64,000 nucleotides of DNA from Chitinophaga ginsengisegetis (GTDB lineage Bacteria; Bacteroidota; Bacteroidia; Chitinophagales; Chitinophagaceae): the NCBI RefSeq assembly GCF_900168065.1, contig NZ_FUZZ01000001.1:868001-932000 (forward strand). Reading direction: 5' to 3'. The translations under genes were made by a program, and so were the position numbers. Below, one piece after another: positions 8,074-16,576 of this stretch; the stretch's first letter is position 1; each line of letters starts with the position of its first letter. The notes below the pieces were generated by a model that had not been told where the DNA came from, made no database searches, and saw nothing but the letters and a program-made list of their open reading frames with translations.

Positions 8074-9858
8074 TTAATTATTCTGCATTTTTAGATATCT
8101 ATTGATCAACGCGCCTAATTTCTCATACCCTGTTTCATTGGGATGCAGCCCATCCGTAAACAATTGCTCTTCAATTTTCCCTCCCGGTTTCAGGAACAGT
8201 TTTCCCGCATCCACGTACTGGATATTTTTACCGGCAGCGCGTTTTGCGATCAGCTGGTTGATGCGTACTACCCTGCTTTCCATATTTCGGCGGGGCAGGA
8301 TACCCATCAGTATAATTTTAGCAGCACCCTGCCTGGCCTGTATTTGCTGCAACAGGTACTTTATACCATCCGCAATTTCCTCATCGGTATTTGCCTGCAG
8401 GTTGTTGGTACCAATCATTAATACAATATAGCCCGGCGTAATACCATCCAGTTCGCCGTGTTGTACACGCCATAACACGTTCTCAACCCGGTCCCAGCCG
8501 AAGCCCATATTCACGGCCTGTTTGGGCTCAAAGTATTTGTCCCATGAACTGGTGCCCCTGCGCACTTTTGCCACGGGGTTGCCTCCCCAGAAATGCGTAA
8601 TGGAGTTGCCCATGAACACTACTTTGGGTTGATGCGCTTTGTTCCAGGCCAATACTTCCTCATGCCGGGTTTCCCAGTCGTAGGTAGCGGCATCGCGGCG
8701 TTGTGTAATGGGCGTAGTGGTAACAGTGTTACCACTTTCCTGATGAAAAATTTCACGGATCTTTTTCGCATAGGCGTTAGCGTAGTGCATCATGCCAATG
8801 TCGTTGGGATGAGTGCCATCTACCATGCTTTCAATGTCCTGGCCTATTTCGTCCTTTGTGAGCAGGCTGATATTTTTCACGCCGGCTTTCAGCAGGGAGT
8901 CCCTTACTTCGCGCAGGGTGATGTTTACCTGCGTATACAGGGCTTTGCGGGTGGAGTCCATTTCACCATCGGTGTACCCGTCGTGTTCCGTGAGCAGGAT
9001 AGGCGTGCCGGGGCGTTGCTGCTGCAAAAAAGTAACGGCGTTGGTGATACGTTTTTTCAGTTCAGCGCCGGCGTATTGGGCGCCGGTAAGATTAGGCAGG
9101 CAATCCAGTACAAAGAGACGGGCATCCAGTTCAGCCACCCGGTCCAGTACTTCCTTCTCGAGGCGGCCGTTGCCGGAGAACGCGAGATTGATCACGGGCG
9201 TTTCCAGCTGCCGGGAAAGGAGATTAGTCCAGGCCATACCCGGCCGCGATGCACAGGCGCCCTGGGCAATAGAGGTGCCGTATACCACAATGGGCGCAGA
9301 TTTACGCACCGGCAGCGGTTTCAACATGCTTTCTGCCGGCACATCAACAGACAACCACTTTACGGAATTATACAACGGCAGATAAAGCGTATAATCGATA
9401 TTCTTTACATGCTGATCGTATTTTTTCAGGCGTGTAAACCGGTATACGATGGTATCACGGAAGTCATATTTCCCTGCGCACCACATCCATTGTCCATCGA
9501 TGCTTTTGGCGTAGAGATCTACCCCGCTTACACCCGTGGCAGCCATGTGCGGCATAGCTGCAGGGCCGGAAACGGTATATTTAATCACTATTTCATCGGC
9601 GTCTGTTCTGAAGCGGAGACTGAGCCCTGCGCTGTTGTTAGACAAGTTCCATACCGGCGGCCGTACTTCTTTTTCTGATATAGCGGGCAGGCGGTCGTAA
9701 TAGTTTTTTAATCCTGTTTTCCATCCCTGCCCTTCCAGCGCATACACGCTGTCGGTAGTGGCTGGTGTCCATGTTTTAAAAGCGCGGGGTGTTTGCGCAA
9801 AGCACATACCTGCGGATAACAGCAGCGCCGCAATAGCGGGCATCATTTTCATCTTCAT
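8074..9858 (-). CDS. Tandem SGNH/GDSL hydrolase with N-terminal GxDLY domain
   Basis: A 594-residue secreted protein with a signal peptide ending near AQ22. An N-terminal beta domain (~25-180) contains GVDLY at 112-116, matching the 'GxDLY' domain that precedes some SGNH hydrolases. The first SGNH domain (~185-370) has block I 'VVYGTSIAQG' (Ser197) and the D/H pair in 'DGTHPNDIGMMHYA'. A second SGNH domain (~410-590) has 'VFMGNSITHFWGG' and 'DGLHPNETGYEKLG'. Both catalytic sets appear complete, so it probably removes acyl groups (such as acetyl) from two positions of a polysaccharide or other ester. It is last in an operon with the isomerase-like and PQQ-dehydrogenase genes. Confidence 0.85.
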   Translation of the reverse strand: MKMKMMPAIAALLLSAGMCFAQTPRAFKTWTPATTDSVYALEGQGWKTGLKNYYDRLPAISEKEVRPPVWNLSNNSAGLSLRFRTDADEIVIKYTVSGPAAMPHMAATGVSGVDLYAKSIDGQWMWCAGKYDFRDTIVYRFTRLKKYDQHVKNIDYTLYLPLYNSVKWLSVDVPAESMLKPLPVRKSAPIVVYGTSIAQGACASRPGMAWTNLLSRQLETPVINLAFSGNGRLEKEVLDRVAELDARLFVLDCLPNLTGAQYAGAELKKRITNAVTFLQQQRPGTPILLTEHDGYTDGEMDSTRKALYTQVNITLREVRDSLLKAGVKNISLLTKDEIGQDIESMVDGTHPNDIGMMHYANAYAKKIREIFHQESGNTVTTTPITQRRDAATYDWETRHEEVLAWNKAHQPKVVFMGNSITHFWGGNPVAKVRRGTSSWDKYFEPKQAVNMGFGWDRVENVLWRVQHGELDGITPGYIVLMIGTNNLQANTDEEIADGIKYLLQQIQARQGAAKIILMGILPRRNMESRVVRINQLIAKRAAGKNIQYVDAGKLFLKPGGKIEEQLFTDGLHPNETGYEKLGALINRYLKMQNN

Positions 9859-9885
9859 AACACAATCGTTCGTTGTTTCTATAAA

Positions 9886-10800
9886 TTAATAGCCCCATTT
9901 TTTCATTACTGCCAGGTCATCGCGCACTGCATCCAACGGCGCCTGTCCCTGGTAGGACTCCTGCTCAATAATAAAGTGCCTGGTACCACCGGATTTTTTA
10001 CCGAGATCAATTACTTCTTTCACCGGTATAATACCTTTGCCCAATACAGTGCTTTCGTACTTACCGCCCATTTCACCTTTGTCTGTTTTAATTTCATCCT
10101 TTACATGCATCAGCTCAAAACGGCCAGGGTACTGCTTTATAATATCCAGTGCGATGCCGCCGGCGTGATACATATTGCCAATATCCAGCTGCTGCGCTAC
10201 CAGGGAAGGATCCGTGTTCTGCAGGATGAGGTCAAAGATCTTTTGTCCGTTCAGTTGCTGGCTGAATTCAAAATCATGGTTATGATAGCCGAACTTCATC
10301 CCTGATTTTTTACATAACGCGCCGCTTTTATTGAATACATCCATGTAAGCTTTGAAGTCGTCGTAGTTCTTACGCAGGCTTTCATCCAGCCACGGGCTGA
10401 TCACATAGTGCTGTCCTACGATGGCAGCATCTTCCACCGTATATTTCCACTCGTCGGTGAAGTCATTCTTTGCGGCGTCCCAATGTTGTTTACCCATTAC
10501 GGTATGTCCGCTTGGCATCAGCAACCCGAGATCGTCCAGGAGTTTTTTAAACTCTTTGGCGGAGTAACCATAAAATTTCCGCTTGCTGTATCCGGCATGT
10601 TCTACATTTTTGTAGCCCATGGCGGCGAGCTGTTTGAGCGTACCCGACGGATCTTTTTTCATATCATCGCGGATAGAATACAGCTGTATGCCCAGCACCG
10701 GCTTGCGTACAGTGGCAGCCAGCAGATCCTTTGACAACAGTGCGGTGCCGGCGATAGCCAGGCTCCCTTTCAACAGGAAATTTCTTCTTGAAATGCTCAT
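9886..10800 (-). CDS. Tat-exported sugar phosphate isomerase/epimerase-like TIM-barrel protein
   Basis: I place the start at ATG 10800, giving the N-terminus MSISRRNFLLKGSLAIAG, a twin-arginine signal (SRRNF) followed by a hydrophobic core. The in-frame extension to 10890 precedes this signal and would bury it. The 304-residue product matches the xylose-isomerase-like TIM-barrel family: 'LGIQLYSIRDDMKKDP' near the start, 'FGYHNHDFEF' (metal-binding His/Asp region), 'LDIGNMYHAG' and 'HVKDEIK'. Members isomerise or epimerise sugars or cyclitols using a divalent metal. Tat export implies a folded, cofactor-loaded periplasmic enzyme. It sits 27 bp from the esterase gene and 34 bp from the PQQ dehydrogenase gene, probably in one operon. 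Confidence 0.85.
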   Translation of the reverse strand: MSISRRNFLLKGSLAIAGTALLSKDLLAATVRKPVLGIQLYSIRDDMKKDPSGTLKQLAAMGYKNVEHAGYSKRKFYGYSAKEFKKLLDDLGLLMPSGHTVMGKQHWDAAKNDFTDEWKYTVEDAAIVGQHYVISPWLDESLRKNYDDFKAYMDVFNKSGALCKKSGMKFGYHNHDFEFSQQLNGQKIFDLILQNTDPSLVAQQLDIGNMYHAGGIALDIIKQYPGRFELMHVKDEIKTDKGEMGGKYESTVLGKGIIPVKEVIDLGKKSGGTRHFIIEQESYQGQAPLDAVRDDLAVMKKWGY

Positions 10801-10834
10801 AATAAAAGATATTTTGGTTGTTGAATGATTACTA

Positions 10835-12976
10835 TTAAAGGGCAAATGCCAGGTATGTATCTCCCGGTTTCTTTCCCAGTTTACCACCACCGCAGGCGAT
10901 CACCACAAATTGTTTTCCTTCCACTTCATATACTGCCGGTGTGGCAAAGCCACAGGCGGGCAAATCAACTTCCCACAGCAGCTGTCCTGTTCTTTTATTA
11001 AACGCCCGGAACTTACTATCGGCAGTAGCTGCAATAAACAGCAAGCCGCCGGCGGTTACCACGGGTCCTCCGTAGTTTTCCGTACCACTGTGAATACCTT
11101 TCGCTTTCAGTTCGGGATAATCGCCCAGGGTATCTTTCCACAGCACTTTTCCCGTGTTAAGGTCAATGGCGCTCAGCGTGCCCCAGGGCGGCATTACGGC
11201 CGGGTATCCTTCTTTCGTTAAAAATTTATTATAGCCGGTAGTGCGGTAAGGTAAATTCGTATATGCATCCACGTTCTTCCGCGGCGCGGTAAACGGTTGC
11301 TGTTGTTTCGACTTTACATCCAGTAAAAAAACGGCCAGCGCCTGCTGTTCGGTACTGTCCAGTTGTTTGAAGGCCGGCATCATTCTCCTGCCGGTATTTA
11401 CCAGTTGTGTTAACGTTGTTTCCGTATATTTTGTATGGATATTTAAGAGAGATGGGAAATTACCGCCCCCCTTTCGCTCCGGTCCGTGGCACGACATACA
11501 ATTGGCGGTATACAACCGCTTCCCTGCCTGGAGTTGTGTTTCCGTAACCGGGGCATGCTGGTTTTTTGTTTCCACCATCGTGAGCACCCAGGGCATTTCG
11601 CTGGCGTTTACATACATCACACCCGTTTCCGGATCTGCTGCGGGTCCACCCCATTCAGCGCCTCCATCGAAGCCGGGAAAGATCACCGTGCCCTGTTTGG
11701 ATGCCTGCATGAAAAGCCGGCCGGTTTTGTAGGACGCCAACCGCGCCCTGATATCTGCGTAGGACGAATCCGGTATCAATGTGTTCAGGTCTTTTTCCAA
11801 CAACGACTGCCGCACAAATGGTTTAAAAAAAGTAGGCACCGGCTGTGTGGGCGACACCCATTCCCCGGGCAATGCCGTGTCTGCCGGCACAAGGGTTTCC
11901 GTTACCGGGTATAAAGGCTGGCCCGTACGGCGGTCCAGCAGGAAAATGAATCCTGTTTTGGTGACCTGTACCACTGCTTCCACCTGTTTGCCGTCCTTTT
12001 TCACCGTTACCAGCATTGGTGCGGTTGGCAGGTCCCTGTCCCACAAGTCATGATGCACGGTCTGGAAATGCCAGATCCTTTTACCCGTGGCGGCATCCAG
12101 TGCCAGTACGCAATTGGCGAACAGGTTATTGCCGGGTCTTTTACCACCGTAGAAGTCATCAGTGGCGGATCCTACAGGCGCATATACGATGCCTTTTTCT
12201 TCATCAAGACTGAAGCCCGCCCAGGAGTTAGCTCCCCCGGTATGTTGCCAGGCATCTTTGTCGTTCCAGGAATCGTAGCCTTCTTCACCCGGCTGCGGGA
12301 TGGTATGAAAAATCCATTTCAGCCGGCCGTTATGCACGTCGTAAGCGCGGATATAGCCAGGAGCCGCTCCGGCGGCTTCTCCTACGCGGGTGCCTACAAT
12401 CAGCAGGTCTTTATAAATAACGCCCGGTGTGGTGGAAGTGATATCCAGTTGATCCATATTGCGGCCCATATCGCGGTGAAGGTCCACATACCCGCTATCA
12501 CCGAAAGTATTTACAGGCGTACCGTTCAGGGCATCTATACAATACAGCCGGCCACCGGCGGTATAAAAAATGCGTTGTTCTTTGCCGTTGTTTTCATAAT
12601 AGGTAATACCTCTGCAGGGGTTAAACTGGAAAGCGGCCTTTTCACCGGGTTTTACGGGGTCAAATGTCCAGTAAGGCTTACCGGTAGCCGCATGCACGGC
12701 AAACAATTTCAACTGCGGCGAAACGCCATACAGTCTTTCGCCCACCACTATTGGATTTACCTGGATCTGTGTCCGTTCTGCGGTGTCGCCGGTGCGGTAT
12801 TCCCAGGCTACTTTCAATTGTGAAACATTACCGGTATCCAGTTCCGTTAAGGCGCTGTAGTGAATGTTTTCCCTGCTGCCGCCATACACCTGCCAGGTGC
12901 GGTGAGCAGTATTCTTTGAGGTGCAGGATAGTAATAACGTGGAAACTATCAACCCATAGGTGAAATTCAAGCGCAT
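10835..12976 (-). CDS. PQQ-dependent glucose-dehydrogenase-like quinoprotein with inserted cytochrome c domain
   Basis: A 713-residue exported lipoprotein (lipobox LLLSC). The body is an eight-bladed quinoprotein propeller: 'WQVYGGSRENIHYSAL' at the start, repeated blades such as 'IRAYDVHNGRLKW', 'VLALDAATGKRIWHFQ', 'LWDRDLPTAP' and the C-terminal 'GGKLGKKPGDTYLAFAL'. A cytochrome c domain with a CMSCH haem site lies near residue 490, inside the propeller before the last blades. Quinoproteins of this group oxidise sugars or alcohols in the periplasm and pass electrons to the respiratory chain; the built-in haem would be the first acceptor. The substrate cannot be read from sequence. It is the first gene of the operon with the isomerase-like and esterase genes. 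Confidence 0.88.
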   Translation of the reverse strand: MRLNFTYGLIVSTLLLSCTSKNTAHRTWQVYGGSRENIHYSALTELDTGNVSQLKVAWEYRTGDTAERTQIQVNPIVVGERLYGVSPQLKLFAVHAATGKPYWTFDPVKPGEKAAFQFNPCRGITYYENNGKEQRIFYTAGGRLYCIDALNGTPVNTFGDSGYVDLHRDMGRNMDQLDITSTTPGVIYKDLLIVGTRVGEAAGAAPGYIRAYDVHNGRLKWIFHTIPQPGEEGYDSWNDKDAWQHTGGANSWAGFSLDEEKGIVYAPVGSATDDFYGGKRPGNNLFANCVLALDAATGKRIWHFQTVHHDLWDRDLPTAPMLVTVKKDGKQVEAVVQVTKTGFIFLLDRRTGQPLYPVTETLVPADTALPGEWVSPTQPVPTFFKPFVRQSLLEKDLNTLIPDSSYADIRARLASYKTGRLFMQASKQGTVIFPGFDGGAEWGGPAADPETGVMYVNASEMPWVLTMVETKNQHAPVTETQLQAGKRLYTANCMSCHGPERKGGGNFPSLLNIHTKYTETTLTQLVNTGRRMMPAFKQLDSTEQQALAVFLLDVKSKQQQPFTAPRKNVDAYTNLPYRTTGYNKFLTKEGYPAVMPPWGTLSAIDLNTGKVLWKDTLGDYPELKAKGIHSGTENYGGPVVTAGGLLFIAATADSKFRAFNKRTGQLLWEVDLPACGFATPAVYEVEGKQFVVIACGGGKLGKKPGDTYLAFAL

Positions 12977-13049
12977 CGGAAAGAAAATGATTTCTGTTCC
13001 TTTAAAAATATACTTTTTAAAATTCTTTTTTAAGAAAACTACGGCAACG

Positions 13050-13089
13050 GTAAAAATAGCAAAGAGAAGGCAGGTTGCCTTCTCTTTGC
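13050..13089 (-). terminator. Intrinsic terminator after the GH29 gene
   Basis: A 14-bp perfect stem (13059-13072 with 13076-13089, loop GGT) is followed on the minus strand by a U-rich tract (TATTTTTA). It lies just beyond the GH29 stop codon and separates that gene from the PQQ-dehydrogenase operon. Confidence 0.85.
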
Positions 13090-13108
13090 GCTGGGTATGT
13101 AATAGATA

Positions 13109-14560
13109 TTATCCTTTCATTTTCACTACCAGCAAGCCTTCCGGCACATCCCCGGGGTGCAGGGATGAGAGATCTACCAGGCAATCCTTCCCCTTCTGCT
13201 GCCATTTGATGGCTTTGCTGCTGCCCAGTACGCTGGCTATAACGCCCTTGGCCGGCGTATAGTTACGGATCCATACCTGCTGACGGTAGGAAGGCACAAA
13301 GCAATACACTGCGCCCGGCTTTTGGGTGAAGAATAGTTCCACGTTGGCATGCTGATCAGATTTTTTCACCAGCTGGGAAATGTTGTAACCCGACATAAAG
13401 CTGGCTTCCTTTGTTTCCGGGCGTTTGCCGGCGCTCCACTGCTGGCTTACTGTCCAGGGTTTGGAGTCGTAGATCGCTTCGCCGTTTACCTCCAGCCATT
13501 TGCCGATGTCCAGCAGTTTCTGCTGCATGATCACAGGAATACGGCCGTCTGCTGTGGGGCCTATGTCCAGGAGGAGGTTACCGCCCCTGGATACAATGTC
13601 TACCAGCATCAGCACCAGGTCAGCGCTTTTCTTGTAGTCGTCGGCGGTTTCCATACGGTTATAGCCGTACGATTGTCCGATGCCCTGGCTTTCCTCCCAG
13701 ATAACACCGGGTTGCATCCCGCTGCCATATTCAGAAGTAAGATAGGTGGCGCCATTATTTTTACCACGGGTATTACTGCCCCAGCGGTCATCTACCACTA
13801 CTTCATTTTTTACCGGCGACTCATTAAACAGCCAGGCCAGTAACGAAGGGCTTTGCCAGGCGGTATCTGTCAGCTCCCATTCCCCATCTGAAAATATAAT
13901 GGAAGGTTTGTAACGGGTCACCAGGTCTTTGAACTGCGGCGTCATCACTTCCTTTACATACCGTTGCTTATCTTTTAACCAAAGCGGGTTAAACCATTCG
14001 TACAGGGAATAGTAGTAGCCCATCTTCAGTCCTTCCTTGCGCACGGCGTCTGTAAGATCGCCGAGCAGATCGCGTTTAGGCGTTCCCGTAACAGCGTTCC
14101 AGGAATGGCCCCAGGATTCATTAGCCTGCTTATTATCCCACAGGCAGTAGCCTTCATGGTGCTTGGAAGTAAGCACTACATACTTAGCGCCGGAGCGGCG
14201 AAACACTTCTGCCCACTGCTGCGGGTTATACAATGAGGCGGTAAACTGGCTTTCAAAATTTTCATACGGCGTATCTTTCCCGTAATTCTTATCATGAAAA
14301 GCCTGTACCTGCTGATGGGAGCCTTCTTTGGTGCCTCTCAGGTTGTGCCAGTACCATTCGGAATAACCACCGGGGCCTACTACTGCATAAGAAGGCACTG
14401 CATATACACCCCAGTGAATAAAGATGCCGAACTTGGCGTTGCTGAACCAGGCAGGGATACCGCGTTTGTTGAGCGAGTTCCAGTTGGCTTCATATTGCTG
14501 GGCAAAAACCAGGGAGGTGCTCATCAGCAAAATGAGCATCCCGATACCGCGTTTTATCAT
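13109..14560 (-). CDS. GH29 alpha-L-fucosidase
   Basis: A 483-residue secreted enzyme (signal peptide ending near FAQ21). Family features include 'WFSNAKFGIFIHWGVYAVPSY' split over residues 38-58, 'VLTSKHHEGYCLWD' (128-142) and the nucleophile D225 in 'PSIIFSDGEW'. The later 'GGNLLLDIGPTADGRIP' segment is also a GH29 signature. The enzyme releases alpha-linked fucose from glycans in the periplasm or at the surface by a retaining mechanism. It has its own terminator downstream, and a -7-like TAATTTTG lies 28 bp upstream of the start on the minus strand. It is divergent from the LytS-type kinase gene. Confidence 0.93.
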   Translation of the reverse strand: MIKRGIGMLILLMSTSLVFAQQYEANWNSLNKRGIPAWFSNAKFGIFIHWGVYAVPSYAVVGPGGYSEWYWHNLRGTKEGSHQQVQAFHDKNYGKDTPYENFESQFTASLYNPQQWAEVFRRSGAKYVVLTSKHHEGYCLWDNKQANESWGHSWNAVTGTPKRDLLGDLTDAVRKEGLKMGYYYSLYEWFNPLWLKDKQRYVKEVMTPQFKDLVTRYKPSIIFSDGEWELTDTAWQSPSLLAWLFNESPVKNEVVVDDRWGSNTRGKNNGATYLTSEYGSGMQPGVIWEESQGIGQSYGYNRMETADDYKKSADLVLMLVDIVSRGGNLLLDIGPTADGRIPVIMQQKLLDIGKWLEVNGEAIYDSKPWTVSQQWSAGKRPETKEASFMSGYNISQLVKKSDQHANVELFFTQKPGAVYCFVPSYRQQVWIRNYTPAKGVIASVLGSSKAIKWQQKGKDCLVDLSSLHPGDVPEGLLVVKMKG

Positions 14561-14587
14561 AACAGAAATTTAAATCTTAATCGTCCT

Positions 14588-14595
14588 CAAAATTA
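14588..14595 (-). promoter_or_regulatory. Putative -7 box of GH29 gene promoter
   Basis: On the minus strand this reads TAATTTTG, fitting the Bacteroidota -7 consensus TAnnTTTG, 28 bp upstream of the fucosidase start. No clear -33 TTTG was seen. Confidence 0.4.
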
Positions 14596-14767
14596 ATCAT
14601 TGCGTTCACCCATAATAATGGTATTTTCTCTGAATATAATAAATACTTCCCTGTCGCGCTGTTTGCGGATGTTGCCGGCACATTTACCGGGGATGTCTAT
14701 TCTATCTTTATGAGGGCCGTTAATGCGGGTAGCTTTATAAAAATCAGTAGCTTTATCCGGACAGCAG

Positions 14768-15790
14768 ATGAAAAAAAATATCTCCCTGAAAAAAATTACT
14801 ATCACACTGCATATTGTTATATGGAGTGTGATATTGTTGCTGCCCTATATCGTTTCCAGCGCAGCCAACGGCTACCGGATAGGCAGTTTGCCGGGTTTGT
14901 TCTTTACTATTTCCGGTGTTATCCATATGGCCATCTTTTATATTCATGCCCTGGTGCTATATCCCAGGCTGTGGAACAGGCGATATTGGTGGCTTTATTT
15001 CCCGGCGGTATTCCTCCTGGTATTTTTATCTTTCCCGTTAAAATATGCCATCATGCTACACTGGTTCCCGGATGTGGTCCGGGATCTGGCGGCTTATAAA
15101 TTTGTGTTTGGCCCGTCGGTGGGTATCTATATTATCAGCCTGGTATACTGCCGTGTAACAGATATGCTGCGCGCGGAAAGGCGGCAGAAAGAACAACAGG
15201 CGGAGCAGCTCAGCTCAGAACTGAAGTTCCTGCGTTCGCAGGTAAGTCCGCATTTCCTGTTTAATGTACTTACCAACCTGGTATCGCTGGCCCGGAAGAA
15301 ATCCGATCAGCTGGAACCGGCGCTCCTCATGCTATCCGACCTGATGCGTTACATGCTGTACGATACGGGGAAAAAGGTGCTGCTTTCCCAGGAGATACTG
15401 TATCTCAACAGTTACATTGCCCTGCAAAAGCTGCGCTTCGGCAGCGAAGTGGCCATTAACGTGAAGATGGCTACCAGTGAGGCTGCCGGCAACTATACTA
15501 TAGAACCCATGCTGCTGATTCCATTTGTAGAAAACGCTTTCAAACACGGTACCGGCTATACGCCGCATCCTGCTATTGATATACAGCTGGTGATGAAAGG
15601 AGATGTACTTATCTTTGAAGTGCTGAATGAGTACGATAATGATCCCAACGCCAGCAAGGATGAGAACTCAGGCATTGGTTTGGCAAATGTAAAAACAAGA
15701 CTGCAGCTGCTTTACCCGGAACGGCATCAGCTGCAGATCAGGGATGAACCGCCGCTGTTTCATATCACCTTAACACTGAAGCTCACATGA
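14768..15790 (+). CDS. LytS-type sensor histidine kinase
   Basis: A 340-residue kinase of the same architecture as the one at 2841 but not a close copy. Hydrophobic segments lie near residues 11-31, 43-63, 75-95 and 115-128. The phospho-acceptor block is 'LRSQVSPHFLFNVLTNLV' with H162. The ATPase region has 'FVENAFKHGTGYTP' and 'GIGLANVKTRLQLLYP'. Its stop overlaps the start of the LytTR regulator, and a receptor gene follows, so this pair probably controls or is coupled to that outer-membrane system. The signal is unknown. Confidence 0.92.
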   Translation: MKKNISLKKITITLHIVIWSVILLLPYIVSSAANGYRIGSLPGLFFTISGVIHMAIFYIHALVLYPRLWNRRYWWLYFPAVFLLVFLSFPLKYAIMLHWFPDVVRDLAAYKFVFGPSVGIYIISLVYCRVTDMLRAERRQKEQQAEQLSSELKFLRSQVSPHFLFNVLTNLVSLARKKSDQLEPALLMLSDLMRYMLYDTGKKVLLSQEILYLNSYIALQKLRFGSEVAINVKMATSEAAGNYTIEPMLLIPFVENAFKHGTGYTPHPAIDIQLVMKGDVLIFEVLNEYDNDPNASKDENSGIGLANVKTRLQLLYPERHQLQIRDEPPLFHITLTLKLT

Positions 15791-16479
15791 TACGTTGTAT
15801 AGCCGTAGATGATGAACAACTGGTAAGGGAGCTGCTGGAAGATAATATCCGGCAGGTGCCTTTCCTGCAACTGGTAAAAACCTGCCGCAACGCCATGGAA
15901 GCGCTGGAGGTATTACAGCAGGAACCCATTGATCTTATTTTCCTGGATATACAAATGCCCAGGCTGAATGGCCTGCAGCTGCTGCAATCCCTGCAACAGC
16001 CGCCGATGGTGATTCTTGTTACCGCCTATGAAGAATATGCGCTGGAAGGATTTAACCTGCAGGTAGTGGATTACCTGCTTAAACCTTTTTCCTTTGAACG
16101 TTTCCTGAAAGCGTGTAACCGTGCCAGTGAGTTGTTCCGCCTTAAAAAACCGGCGCCGGCAGAAGAACATTCTTTCTTTGTAAATGTGGAATACACACAG
16201 GTAAAGATCCTCACGGCAGACATTACCTATATAGAAGCACTGAAAGATTATATCAAGATACACCTCTCCGGTACCGCTAAACCTATCCTCACCCGCATGA
16301 CCATGAAAGCCATGGAAGAGAAACTTCCTGCCGGCGCGTTTATCCGCACACATAAATCCTACCTCGTGGCGGTGAAGAAAATTACGACCGTTAAACGCGA
16401 CCTGGTTTGCATCGGCAACATCGAAATACCCGTGAGTGAATTCTATAAAGAGAATGTAAACAGGATGCTGCAATCCTGA
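15787..16479 (+). CDS. LytTR-family response regulator
   Basis: A 230-residue regulator. The receiver (1-115) has D8/D9, phospho-acceptor D54 in 'LIFLDIQMPRLNG', and K in 'DYLLKPF'. A LytTR domain follows from about 135 ('EYTQVKILTADITYIEALKDY', C-terminal 'RTHKSYLVAVKKI'). It overlaps the kinase stop codon by 4 bp. The gap of about 97 bp to the TonB-dependent receptor contains a -7-like box, so the receptor has its own promoter that this regulator may act on (inference from position). Confidence 0.92.
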   Translation: MIRCIAVDDEQLVRELLEDNIRQVPFLQLVKTCRNAMEALEVLQQEPIDLIFLDIQMPRLNGLQLLQSLQQPPMVILVTAYEEYALEGFNLQVVDYLLKPFSFERFLKACNRASELFRLKKPAPAEEHSFFVNVEYTQVKILTADITYIEALKDYIKIHLSGTAKPILTRMTMKAMEEKLPAGAFIRTHKSYLVAVKKITTVKRDLVCIGNIEIPVSEFYKENVNRMLQS

Positions 16480-16548
16480 ACCGTTCCCGTTTTGTCGCAA
16501 CACTTCCCCCTCCCGTCTACTCTTCAAAATACCAGTAATACTTCCCGG

Positions 16549-16557
16549 TAGCTTTGC
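16549..16557 (+). promoter_or_regulatory. Putative -7 box before the TonB-dependent receptor
   Basis: TAGCTTTGC matches the Bacteroidota TAnnTTTG consensus and lies 20 bp before the receptor start. The -33 element is unclear, which would fit an activator-dependent promoter, perhaps using the upstream LytTR protein. Confidence 0.5.
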
Positions 16558-16576
16558 GGTTATAATACTAACCGTC

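Noticed and set aside
8593..9678. A 361-codon reading frame on the plus strand opposite the SGNH gene
   Set aside because: It has no family features and lies fully antisense to a gene with clear catalytic motifs; such shadows are expected at this base composition.
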